Source: Rhodospirillales bacterium (GTDB taxonomy: Bacteria > Pseudomonadota > Alphaproteobacteria > Rhodospirillales > Casp-alpha2). From it: a DNA stretch of 5,208 nucleotides. A program made the position numbers and the translations under genes. The stretch is taken from contig JAJFIE010000006.1 of NCBI GenBank assembly GCA_021775275.1, positions 1 through 5,208 of the forward strand. Reading direction: 5' to 3'. Positions 1-5,208 of this stretch are shown in pieces. The notes below the pieces were generated by a model. The model did no database searches. It saw nothing but the letters and a program-made list of their open reading frames with translations, and had not been told where the DNA came from. Every line of letters starts with the position of its first letter. Position 1 is the first letter of the stretch.

Positions 1-287
1 CGAGGGCATACGAGGGGATTGCTGATCGCCTGCTGTTTGATGCCAAACCACCAAAGGGTGCAACCCGGCCCGGCGGCAATGCACAGGCTTTCGACTGGCA
101 GGTGATGGCGGGCGAAACCTGGGCCTGTCCGTGGCTGCTCGCAGGCGGACTGACGCCGGAAAATGTGGCCGAGGCTCTTCGCATCAGTGGGGCGCCCGGT
201 GTCGATGTTTCGTCCGGTGTGGAAGATTCTCCTGGCGAGAAAAACCTGGATAAAATCGCGGCGTTTCTACGGGCTGCGAAATCATAG
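1..287 (+). CDS. trpF: Phosphoribosylanthranilate isomerase, C-terminal part (5' end outside window)
   Basis: This is the cytosolic tryptophan-pathway isomerase that converts N-(5'-phosphoribosyl)anthranilate to CdRP by an Amadori rearrangement. The first full codon starts at base 3 and 94 residues are visible, roughly the last 45% of a protein that is usually about 205-220 residues. Recognisable parts are LLFDAKPP (visible residues 10-17), [11 protein letters not shown] (22-32), the phosphate-binding LAGGL segment and [16 protein letters not shown] near the end, all typical of the C-terminal half of this TIM barrel. By family alignment the Asp of LLFDAK (visible residue 13) is the expected general acid; the catalytic Cys lies upstream, off the window. 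The reading frame is intact to a TAG stop. It lies directly upstream of trpB and trpA, which supports the call. The GTG/ATG pair at 102-107 is internal, not a start. Confidence 0.95.
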   Translation, partial: RAYEGIADRLLFDAKPPKGATRPGGNAQAFDWQVMAGETWACPWLLAGGLTPENVAEALRISGAPGVDVSSGVEDSPGEKNLDKIAAFLRAAKS

Positions 288-393
288 ACAGAGGGATGCG
301 CTTCAGGGCGTATTTCCTGCTGTAATCGTTAGCGCTTGTGCGGTATGACCGGGCAACGGATTTTGACACTTATTACCGGAGCAGGAAGGGTCG
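288..393 (+). other. trpF-trpB intergenic gap with an isolated TTGACA
   Basis: This 106-base spacer is longer than the 11-base trpB-trpA junction. It contains a perfect -35-like TTGACA at 363-368, but the position 17 bases downstream falls on the trpB ribosome binding site and shows no -10-like hexamer. A short CGGT/ACCG inverted repeat lies at 341-351. A nine-codon ORF (296-325, MRFRAYFLL) starts directly against a GAGGG with no spacing and has no Trp codons, so it is not a trp attenuator leader. No convincing promoter or terminator is visible; an internal promoter for trpB remains possible. Confidence 0.4.
383..389 (+). promoter_or_regulatory. trpB ribosome binding site
   Basis: AGGAAGG lies just upstream of the ATG at 394; its AGGA core is 7 bases from the start codon. 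It fixes the trpB start. Confidence 0.8.
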
Positions 394-1605
394 ATGGGAA
401 AGCTGAATACCTATCGTGCAGGCGCAGATGAGGGGGGCCATTTTGGCATCTTCGGTGGACGTTTTGTTGCCGAGACCCTGATGCCGCTGATCCTCGAGGT
501 CGAGCAGGCATACGCCAGATACAAGGACGATCCCGAATTTCTCGATGAGTTGAATTATTACCTGAAACACTATGTGGGTCGCCCTTCACCGCTTTATTTC
601 GCCCAGCGCCTGACCGAACATCTGGGCGGCGCGAAGATCTATATGAAGCGCGACGAGTTGAACCATACCGGCGCGCACAAGATCAATTCCACCATGGGTC
701 AGATTCTGCTGGCCAAACGCATGGGCAAGCCACGCATTATCGCCGAAACCGGCGCCGGACAGCACGGTGTGGCGACGGCGACCGTGTGCGCCCTGTTTGG
801 TCTTCAGTGCGTTGTCTACATGGGCGAGACCGATGTGAAACGGCAATCGCCCAATGTGTTCCGCATGAAGCTGTTGGGCGCCGAGGTGGTGCCGGTGACC
901 AGCGGTACGGGAACCCTGAAAGATGCCATGAACGAGGCATTGCGTGACTGGGTCGCCAATGTGGACAATACCTACTATCTGATCGGCACGGTGGCCGGAC
1001 CGCATCCCTATCCGACCATGGTGCGTGATTTCCAGTGTGTGATCGGCAACGAAGTGCGCGAACAGTTGCACGAAGCGGAAGGCCGTCTGCCCGACAGCCT
1101 CGTCGCCTGCATCGGCGGCGGCTCCAACGCCATGGGCCTGTTCCATCCGTTTCTGGATGATGACAGCGTTAAAATCATCGGCGTCGAGGCTGCGGGACAT
1201 GGCCTCGAGACCGGCGAGCATTGCGCCTCGCTGACCGGCGGGCGTCCCGGCGTCCTGCATGGCAACCGGACCTATCTGCTGCAAACCGACGATGGCCAGA
1301 TCAAGGACGGTCATTCCATTTCCGCCGGGCTGGATTATCCCGGCATCGGGCCGGAACATTCCTGGCTGCATGAAACAGGCCGGGTGGACTATGTCTCCGT
1401 CACGGACAAGGAAGCCCTTGATGCATTCCAGCTCTGCACCCGTCTGGAAGGCATTATTCCGGCGCTTGAGCCATCCCATGCCGTGGCCCATGTGGAGAAG
1501 ATCGCCCCCGATCTGCCGACGGATCATTTGCTGGTCATGAACATGTGTGGTCGTGGCGACAAGGATGTGTTCGCCGTTGCCGAACATCTCGGCGTGGAAT
1601 TGTAG
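394..1605 (+). CDS. trpB: Tryptophan synthase beta chain
   Basis: This PLP enzyme condenses indole with L-serine to form L-tryptophan, the last step of the pathway, within the alpha2-beta2 tryptophan synthase complex in the cytosol. The protein has 403 residues, the usual length for TrpB. The N-terminal [13 protein letters not shown] (residues 17-29) is characteristic. The PLP Schiff-base lysine is K96 in NHTGAHKIN, and the catalytic glutamate is E118 in ETGAGQHG; both are offset by 9 from Salmonella K87 and E109. The glycine-rich phosphate loop GGGSNA is present near residue 241, as is the [13 protein letters not shown] segment. The ATG at 394 has a good Shine-Dalgarno sequence. The stop codon is followed after 11 bases by trpA, so the two subunits are probably made coordinately. 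All key residues are present and nothing is truncated. The long reverse-strand ORF over this gene is a codon-bias shadow. Confidence 0.99.
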   Translation: MGKLNTYRAGADEGGHFGIFGGRFVAETLMPLILEVEQAYARYKDDPEFLDELNYYLKHYVGRPSPLYFAQRLTEHLGGAKIYMKRDELNHTGAHKINSTMGQILLAKRMGKPRIIAETGAGQHGVATATVCALFGLQCVVYMGETDVKRQSPNVFRMKLLGAEVVPVTSGTGTLKDAMNEALRDWVANVDNTYYLIGTVAGPHPYPTMVRDFQCVIGNEVREQLHEAEGRLPDSLVACIGGGSNAMGLFHPFLDDDSVKIIGVEAAGHGLETGEHCASLTGGRPGVLHGNRTYLLQTDDGQIKDGHSISAGLDYPGIGPEHSWLHETGRVDYVSVTDKEALDAFQLCTRLEGIIPALEPSHAVAHVEKIAPDLPTDHLLVMNMCGRGDKDVFAVAEHLGVEL

Positions 1606-1611
1606 GGGAGG
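1604..1611 (+). promoter_or_regulatory. trpA ribosome binding site overlapping the trpB stop
   Basis: AGGGGAGG starts inside the trpB TAG stop codon (1603-1605) and ends 5 bases before the trpA ATG at 1617. This close packing suggests that ribosomes finishing trpB feed trpA initiation. It also rules out the longer in-frame extension back to 1545 as the true start. Confidence 0.8.
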
Positions 1612-1616
1612 CCCGG

Positions 1617-2444
1617 ATGAGCGTGGAAACACGGATCACGCGGCGCTTCGCCGCACTTAAGGAAGAGGGCCGCAGCGGCCTCATCACCTTCGTTACCGCC
1701 GGCGATCCCGATTACGATACGGCGGCCGAAATCCTCAATGGTCTGGCGGAAGCCGGGGCCGACCTGATTGAGCTGGGCATGCCGTTTTCGGATCCCATGG
1801 CCGATGGCCCGGCCATTCAGGTGTCATCCCAGCGCGCCTTGCGGGCCGGACAAACGCTGAAGAAAACCCTCAAAATGGTTCGCGACTACCGCGCCCGGGA
1901 CGCCGATACGCCCATTATCCTGATGGGGTACTACAATCCGATCTATATCTATGGCGTTGATGAATTCCTGAGCGATGCCGTGGAAGCCGGCGTTGATGGT
2001 CTGATCATGGTGGACCTGCCGCCGGAGGAAGAATCCGAATTATGCCTGCCGGCGATCGAGGCCGGGGTTAATTTCATTTACCTGACCGCGCCGACCACCA
2101 CCGAGAAACGCCTGCCCCGTGTGCTGGAGAACGCCTCGGGGTTCGTCTATTACGTTTCCATCACCGGCATCACCGGGACCCGGTCGGCGACGTCCGCCGA
2201 TATCCGGCCCCATGTGGACCGCATCCGGGCACACACCGACCTGCCCATTGCCGTCGGGTTCGGGATTACCACACCGGACCAGGCCGCCGACATTGCGGGC
2301 ATTGCCGACGCGGCTGTGGTAGGATCGGCTGTGGTTAAGGTCATCACCGATAACCTGGACGAAAATGGCCGCGCCAAACCGGGACTGGCTGGCAAGGTCC
2401 ATGACTTCGTCCGCAGCCTGGCGGATGGCGTCAGGGGAGCGTAA
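1617..2444 (+). CDS. trpA: Tryptophan synthase alpha chain
   Basis: The alpha subunit cleaves indole-3-glycerol phosphate to indole and glyceraldehyde 3-phosphate and passes indole to TrpB through an internal tunnel. It has 275 residues, a normal length for this TIM barrel. The signature [19 protein letters not shown] contains the two catalytic acids, E52 and D63 (Salmonella E49 and D60), and D59 matches the inter-subunit signalling Asp56. MGYYNP (residues 103-108), the [11 protein letters not shown] segment (155-165) and SITGITGTR, which carries the loop 6 threonine, are present; the SITGITGT form is common outside enterics. Near the C-terminus, [11 protein letters not shown] and VVGSAVVK are the phosphate-binding strands. 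The ATG at 1617 has a strong ribosome binding site. The stop codon sits inside the first copy of a 15-base tandem duplication. Confidence 0.99.
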   Translation: MSVETRITRRFAALKEEGRSGLITFVTAGDPDYDTAAEILNGLAEAGADLIELGMPFSDPMADGPAIQVSSQRALRAGQTLKKTLKMVRDYRARDADTPIILMGYYNPIYIYGVDEFLSDAVEAGVDGLIMVDLPPEEESELCLPAIEAGVNFIYLTAPTTTEKRLPRVLENASGFVYYVSITGITGTRSATSADIRPHVDRIRAHTDLPIAVGFGITTPDQAADIAGIADAAVVGSAVVKVITDNLDENGRAKPGLAGKVHDFVRSLADGVRGA

Positions 2445-2460
2445 ATCAGGGGAGCGTAAA
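2431..2460 (+). repeat. Perfect 15-base tandem duplication across the trpA stop codon
   Basis: TCAGGGGAGCGTAAA occurs at 2431-2445 and again at 2446-2460 without a mismatch. The first copy encodes the end of TrpA and its TAA stop. The second copy is noncoding with respect to trpA and carries an AGGGGAG that resembles a Shine-Dalgarno sequence. The perfect identity suggests a recent slippage or duplication event, or selection on the second copy. Confidence 0.9.
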
Positions 2461-2463
2461 AAA

Positions 2464-2496
2464 GTGGGCGCAACAAAACGGGGTGCAGCCGAATGA
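2464..2496 (+). CDS. Possible 10-codon minicistron coupled to accD
   Basis: A GTG at 2464 opens a ten-codon ORF encoding MGATKRGAAE. The AGGGGAG of the second 15-base repeat copy (2448-2454) lies 9 bases upstream, a workable spacing. Its TGA stop (2494-2496) overlaps the accD ATG (2493-2495) as ATGA, a classic translational-coupling arrangement. The accD start otherwise has only a weak GGGGTG site, so reinitiation from this ORF could help accD translation. The peptide matches nothing I recognise. An ORF this short with a GTG start can easily occur by chance, so this is an inference from arrangement only. Confidence 0.2.
   Translation: MGATKRGAAE
2480..2485 (+). promoter_or_regulatory. Weak accD ribosome binding site
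   Basis: GGGGTG lies 7 bases before the accD ATG at 2493. It is a poorer match than the sites of trpB and trpA. No alternative in-frame start with a better site is visible upstream, and the MNWLKSWVRP beginning is a plausible AccD N-terminus. Confidence 0.5.
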
Positions 2497-3449
2497 ACTG
2501 GCTGAAAAGCTGGGTCCGCCCGAAACTCCAGGAACTGGTCGGGGCCCAGAAGGAAATACCGGATCACCTGTGGCACAAGTGCCCGACGTGCGAGGAAATG
2601 ATTTTCCACCGCGATCTGGAAAAGAACCTGCACGTCTGTCAGCACTGCGGTCATCACATGCGGATCGGCGTCACCCGGCGACTGGAAATGCTGTTTGATG
2701 AGGGTGATTTCACCACCATCGAGTTGAAATCACCGATTGCCGATCCGTTGAAATTCAAGGACCGCCGCAAGTATTCGGACCGCCTGAAAGAAGCACAGAA
2801 CAAAACCGGCGAAGATGATGCGATCCTGGTCGCCCATGGCCACATGGGGGGCAACAAGGCGGTGGTCGCCGCCTTTAATTTCGACTTCATGGGTGGCTCC
2901 ATGGGGATCGCCGTGGGTGACGGTTTGTTGTCCGCCGCACGGCTGGCCGTGATGCAGGACGCCCCGCTGATCGTCATTCCGGCCTCCGGCGGCGCCCGCA
3001 TGCAGGAAGGCATCCTGTCACTGATGCAGATGGCGCGCTCCACCATCGCCGTTGAGGAAGTCCGCGAAGCGGGCCTGCCCTATATCGTGCTACTGACGGA
3101 CCCGACCACGGGGGGGGTTTCCGCCTCGTTCGCCATGCTGGGCGATATCGCCATCGCCGAACCGGGCTGCATGATCGGTTTCGCCGGGAAACGGGTCATT
3201 GAACAGACCATCCGCGAAAAACTGCCGGATGATTTTCAGACCGCCGAGTATCTGCTGGAGCACGGTATGATCGACATGGTGACCCACCGCGCCGATCTGC
3301 GGAAAACCCTGATCCGCATCATTGATCTGTTGTGCAATACCAGCCCGTCCGGTGAGGTGGTCGAGATTTTGCCTGTTCCCGATGCCCCGCTTCCGGATCA
3401 GGGGCAGGATGCTCCCCCTGCGCAAGATGATACAATCCCCCCAGCATAG
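2493..3449 (+). CDS. accD: Acetyl-CoA carboxylase carboxyltransferase subunit beta
   Basis: AccD pairs with AccA as the carboxyltransferase of acetyl-CoA carboxylase, moving the carboxyl group from carboxybiotin on AccB to acetyl-CoA to give malonyl-CoA. The 318-residue protein begins with a four-cysteine zinc ribbon (C30, C33, C49, C52), with the spacing seen in E. coli AccD. The crotonase-fold carboxyltransferase domain follows, with the glycine-rich PASGGARMQEG (163-173), LTDPTTGGVSASFAMLGD (about 201-218) and IGFAGKRVIEQTIREKLPDDFQ. These are the expected acyl-CoA and carboxybiotin pocket elements. The last roughly 30 residues form a Pro/Asp/Gln-rich, probably disordered tail, and the folC start lies in a different frame within its codons. 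The gene follows trpA by 48 bases. An eight-G run encodes the T206-G207-G208-V209 region. Confidence 0.99.
   Translation: MNWLKSWVRPKLQELVGAQKEIPDHLWHKCPTCEEMIFHRDLEKNLHVCQHCGHHMRIGVTRRLEMLFDEGDFTTIELKSPIADPLKFKDRRKYSDRLKEAQNKTGEDDAILVAHGHMGGNKAVVAAFNFDFMGGSMGIAVGDGLLSAARLAVMQDAPLIVIPASGGARMQEGILSLMQMARSTIAVEEVREAGLPYIVLLTDPTTGGVSASFAMLGDIAIAEPGCMIGFAGKRVIEQTIREKLPDDFQTAEYLLEHGMIDMVTHRADLRKTLIRIIDLLCNTSPSGEVVEILPVPDAPLPDQGQDAPPAQDDTIPPA
3400..3404 (+). promoter_or_regulatory. Ribosome binding site deciding the folC start, inside accD
   Basis: AGGGG, followed by CAGG, lies 4 bases before the ATG at 3409. The other candidate ATG at 3427 is preceded only by C-rich sequence with no Shine-Dalgarno match, so 3409 is preferred. 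Confidence 0.5.
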
Positions 3450-4734
3450 CGACGTCGTTCTTGACCGTCTGATGTCTCTCCATCCCAAGGTGATTGACCT
3501 CACACTGGGCCGGGTCGAGCGGTTGCTGGCGCGTCTGGGCCACCCCGAAGACGCCATGCCGCCGGTTGTTCATGTTTCGGGCACCAACGGCAAGGGCTCG
3601 GTCATCGCCTTCATGCGCGCCGCCCTCGAAGCCGCGGGAAAGCGGGTTCACGTCTACACCTCGCCTCATCTGGTATGGTTTCATGAACGTATCCGGCTGG
3701 CGGGCGAGCTGATCACGGACGAGGCTCTCACCGAACTGCTGGAAGAGTGCGAGCGCGTGAATGGCGGCGATCCCATCACTTTTTTCGAAATCACCACCTG
3801 CGCCGCGTTTCTCGCCTTCGCCCGCACCCCGGCGGATATCCTGATCCTGGAGACGGGCCTGGGCGGCAGGCTCGATGCGACCAATCTGGTGGACCGCCCG
3901 GCGCTTACCGTGATTACCGAGATATCGCTCGACCATCAGCAGTTTCTGGGTGACACCCTGCAAGAAATCGCCTTCGAGAAAGCGGGTATCCTCAAGCCGG
4001 GCGTACCCTGCGTGCTGGCCCGTCAGGCCCCCGAGGTCGAAGCCGTCATCCTCAGGCGCGCAGAGGAGCTGAATGTTCCGGTGACGCGTGAAGGCGCGGA
4101 CTGGCATGCGGCGCCCCTCGCTGGCGGATTTACTATCCGCAAGGATGGCGAAGAACAGTACCTGCCCGCACCGGGCCTTCCGGGCGCACACCAGATCCAC
4201 AATGCCGCCGTCGCCGTGCAGGCGCTGGCGGTAGTGCCCGGTTTCGATATCGCCGGACCGCACGTCGCCCGAGGGTTGCAGATGGTGCAATGGCCGGCCA
4301 GATTTCAGCGGCTGTATGCCGGCCCTCTGGTGGATATATTGCCGGAAGGCTGGGAACTCTGGCTCGATGGCGGCCACAATGCCGCCGCCGCCCACGCCAT
4401 CGCCGACGAGGCCCGGGACTGGTCCCGATCCGGCGATGCCCGCCCGCTGCACCTGATTTTTGGCATGCTCAATTCCAAACAGCCGGCGGCCTTTCTGGCC
4501 CCCCTCGGGGAGGTCGCCGCCAGCGTCACCACGGTGGAAATTCCCGGCGAAGAAAATACCCTGGGCGCCGATGATCTGGCCCGTGTGGCGCAGGAGTCGG
4601 GCCATGTGGCAAAAGCCGCGCCCGGTGTGGCCACGGCGCTCCGTGATCTTGTTGACGGCGCGGACAGCCCGGCCCGGGTGCTGATCTGCGGCTCGCTCTA
4701 TCTGGCGGGCGGCGTACTGGCGGAAAATCACTAA
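3409..4734 (+). CDS. folC: Bifunctional dihydrofolate synthase / folylpolyglutamate synthase
   Basis: FolC is an ATP-dependent cytosolic ligase that joins glutamate to dihydropteroate to give dihydrofolate, and then extends the polyglutamate tail of folates. From the ATG at 3409 it has 441 residues, normal for the Mur-ligase-like family. The P-loop is SGTNGKGS (57-64), followed by YTSPHL (83-88), FFEITT with E127, ETGLGGRLDATN (148-159), ISLDH (172-176) and EKAGILK, in which K191 is the likely carbamylated lysine. DGGHN (320-324) marks the C-terminal domain and CGSLYLAGG the end. The start overlaps accD by 41 bases, suggesting coupled translation. A start at 3427 (435 residues, 23-base overlap) also fits, because homologous sequence only begins near DRLMSLHPKVIDL. 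Residues that distinguish the bifunctional enzyme from a monofunctional one cannot be settled by eye. The antisense ORF spanning the gene is a shadow. Confidence 0.97.
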   Translation: MLPLRKMIQSPQHSDVVLDRLMSLHPKVIDLTLGRVERLLARLGHPEDAMPPVVHVSGTNGKGSVIAFMRAALEAAGKRVHVYTSPHLVWFHERIRLAGELITDEALTELLEECERVNGGDPITFFEITTCAAFLAFARTPADILILETGLGGRLDATNLVDRPALTVITEISLDHQQFLGDTLQEIAFEKAGILKPGVPCVLARQAPEVEAVILRRAEELNVPVTREGADWHAAPLAGGFTIRKDGEEQYLPAPGLPGAHQIHNAAVAVQALAVVPGFDIAGPHVARGLQMVQWPARFQRLYAGPLVDILPEGWELWLDGGHNAAAAHAIADEARDWSRSGDARPLHLIFGMLNSKQPAAFLAPLGEVAASVTTVEIPGEENTLGADDLARVAQESGHVAKAAPGVATALRDLVDGADSPARVLICGSLYLAGGVLAENH

Positions 4735-4742
4735 CCGGATTG

Positions 4743-4759
4743 AAGGGGCGTAACCCCTT
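4743..4759 (+). terminator. Hairpin 8 bases after folC, no T-run
   Basis: AAGGGG (4743-4748) pairs perfectly with CCCCTT (4754-4759) around a five-base loop CGTAA. It begins 8 bases after the folC stop codon. The sequence after it (GATAGTC) lacks a T-run, so it is not a standard intrinsic terminator; it could stabilise the 3' end of the operon mRNA or act as a weak terminator. Confidence 0.45.
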
Positions 4760-4770
4760 GATAGTCAACA

Positions 4771-4784
4771 AAATGTAGACATTT
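4771..4784. promoter_or_regulatory. 14-base palindrome AAATGT-AG-ACATTT, candidate binding site
   Basis: Six-base arms AAATGT and ACATTT are perfect inverted repeats around AG. The core TGTAGACA is the first unit of the phased repeat cluster that follows. It could be a dimeric repressor site or a transposase-binding site; no particular regulator family is recognised. Confidence 0.4.
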
Positions 4785-4801
4785 GTTCACTTTTGTAGAC
4801 A
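4774..4801 (+). repeat. Repeat cluster A: three TGT-type units 10 bases apart
   Basis: TGTAGACA at 4774-4781, TGTTCACT at 4784-4791 and TGTAGACA at 4794-4801 start exactly 10 bases apart. The outer two are identical and the middle one differs at three positions. Ten-base phasing puts the units on the same face of DNA, as seen with tandem response-regulator sites and with some transposase end repeats. Confidence 0.6.
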
Positions 4802-4812
4802 TCCCTAAACCC

Positions 4813-4837
4813 TACCCGTTCGGGTATTCTTTGGTTT
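4813..4837 (+). terminator. Candidate intrinsic terminator for the trp-accD-folC operon
   Basis: TACCC (4813-4817) pairs with GGGTA (4822-4826) around GTTC, and the palindrome reads TACCCG/CGGGTA. It is followed by the T-rich TTCTTTGGTTT (4827-4837). The stem is short, but hairpin plus T-rich tail on the coding strand fits the end of the folC transcript, about 80 bases after its stop. Confidence 0.5.
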
Positions 4838-4869
4838 CAAAAACTTAAGGCGAGAATTTTCCATAATAA

Positions 4870-4886
4870 TGTAGACTTTTGTAACG
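4870..4886 (+). repeat. Repeat cluster B: two TGTA units 10 bases apart
   Basis: TGTAGACT at 4870-4877 and TGTAACG at 4880-4886 repeat the motif and the 10-base spacing of cluster A, 76 bases beyond its last unit. The shared pattern is roughly TGTAGAC followed by TT or TTT. Confidence 0.5.
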
Positions 4887-4980
4887 TCGGCCCAAAAAAC
4901 ACCACAAGCGGTTGATCCGGACTCGCCCGTGGTTTTAGAGCGCCCATACTGACAAAAAGCAGAAACCACCCGACGCCGCG

Positions 4981-5000
4981 ACAGGGTAAAACCACCCTGT
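4981..5000. other. 7-base-pair hairpin ACAGGGT/ACCCTGT
   Basis: ACAGGGT (4981-4987) and ACCCTGT (4994-5000) are perfect inverted repeats around AAAACC. No T-run follows on either strand, so it is not a standard terminator. The nearby related words GTGGTTTT (4929-4936) and AAAACCAC (4988-4995) offer a competing pairing. Confidence 0.35.
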
Positions 5001-5073
5001 TTGCATCAGCCGCACGAACACGCTCCGATCGGTATTCACAATGAAAAAGAGCCAAAAAGATAAAGGGAATATA

Positions 5074-5102
5074 ATCATAATTAGAGCAAAAAGTCAAGTC
5101 AA
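5074..5102 (-). promoter_or_regulatory. Leftward sigma70-like promoter candidate
   Basis: On the minus strand TTGACT (5102-5097) and TATGAT (5079-5074) are separated by 17 bases, each matching five of six consensus positions. A second TTGACT (5097-5092) sits 18 bases from TATATT (5073-5068), giving an offset alternative. The patch is A/T-rich, which raises the chance of random matches. No supportable gene lies downstream on the minus strand, so any transcript would be noncoding or antisense to the folC end. Confidence 0.3.
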
Positions 5103-5208
5103 ATCGCCGTTCATGCCTGCTGTCCACACCAATGCGGACCACGGATCAGGTATGTAGGATGATCAGTTTCTGGCCCTAAGCCACCCCATCAATGTCTGGT
5201 TTTATCCC

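Larger units (their letters stand above)
4735..5208. other. Gene-free, lower-GC region downstream of folC
   Basis: These 474 bases contain no ORF with a ribosome binding site and recognisable sequence on either strand. They hold two hairpins close to folC, two clusters of TGTAGAC-type repeats, a 7-base-pair hairpin at 4981-5000 and an A/T-rich patch at about 5041-5104 with a leftward promoter-like pair. Composition changes from GC-rich coding DNA to a mosaic of A/T-rich and mixed segments shortly after the folC stop. It may be the upstream region of a gene beyond the window, or part of a mobile-element end. Confidence 0.7.

Noticed and set aside
296..325. Nine-codon ORF MRFRAYFLL as a trp leader peptide
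   Set aside because: It has no Trp codons, the GAGGG touches the ATG with no spacing, and no terminator/antiterminator pair follows.
586..1632. 348-codon minus-strand ORF over trpB
   Set aside because: It is a shadow of trpB with biased composition and no recognisable domain; trpB is intact on the other strand.
2040..2657. 205-codon minus-strand ORF across the trpA-accD junction
   Set aside because: It overlaps two intact conserved genes, has no visible ribosome binding site and resembles no family.
3319..4731. 470-codon minus-strand ORF exactly antisense to folC
   Set aside because: It lies codon-on-codon opposite folC, whose motifs are all conserved; the protein is low-complexity (Gly/Arg/His/Gln-rich) with no recognisable domain. 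GC-rich third positions suppress antisense stops and explain it.
4931..4941. GGTTTTAGAGC, similar to the start of a type II CRISPR repeat
   Set aside because: It occurs once, with no repeat-spacer array and no cas gene in the window.
4935..5039. 34-codon minus-strand ORF starting GTG at 5039, downstream of the leftward promoter candidate
   Set aside because: No ribosome binding site precedes it and the peptide has no recognisable feature; it is probably chance.
4837..5142. 101-codon minus-strand ORF in the region after folC
   Set aside because: It uses a GTG start with no Shine-Dalgarno match, runs through the promoter-like patch and the repeat cluster, changes composition along its length and resembles no protein I know.
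5192..5208. ATG opening a reading frame to the right edge
   Set aside because: Only five codons are visible and no ribosome binding site precedes it, so a gene start cannot be supported.

Overview
The window looks like a chromosomal housekeeping segment of an alphaproteobacterium. Evidence for this is the gene order trpF-trpB-trpA-accD-folC on one strand, which is a recurrent alphaproteobacterial arrangement, together with moderately high GC coding DNA with GC-rich third positions and alphaproteobacterial-looking TrpF, AccD and FolC sequences. I cannot name the genus.

Layout. Bases 1-287 hold the last 94 codons of trpF. A 106-base gap follows, then trpB (394-1605), trpA (1617-2444), accD (2493-3449) and folC (3409-4734, start inside accD). 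All read rightward and probably form one transcription unit, although the trpF-trpB gap leaves room for an internal promoter. From 4735 to the end (474 bases) I find no supportable gene. That stretch has lower GC, two hairpins that could end the folC transcript, two clusters of short repeats spaced 10 bases apart, and an A/T-rich patch with a promoter-like pair facing left.

How the genes work together. TrpF makes CdRP. The TrpA/TrpB complex converts the next intermediate, indole-3-glycerol phosphate, and serine into tryptophan. AccD is the beta carboxyltransferase subunit of acetyl-CoA carboxylase, the first committed step of fatty-acid synthesis. FolC makes dihydrofolate and adds glutamates to folates. 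The three pathways are biochemically separate; the operon groups biosynthetic housekeeping functions.

I did not find a new defence or mobile system. The less ordinary details are a perfect 15-base tandem duplication across the trpA stop codon, a ten-codon minicistron that would couple to the accD start by ATGA overlap, a G8 run in the AccD active-site codons, and the 10-base-phased TGTAGAC repeats after folC. Those repeats could be an operator or one end of a mobile element that continues past the window.
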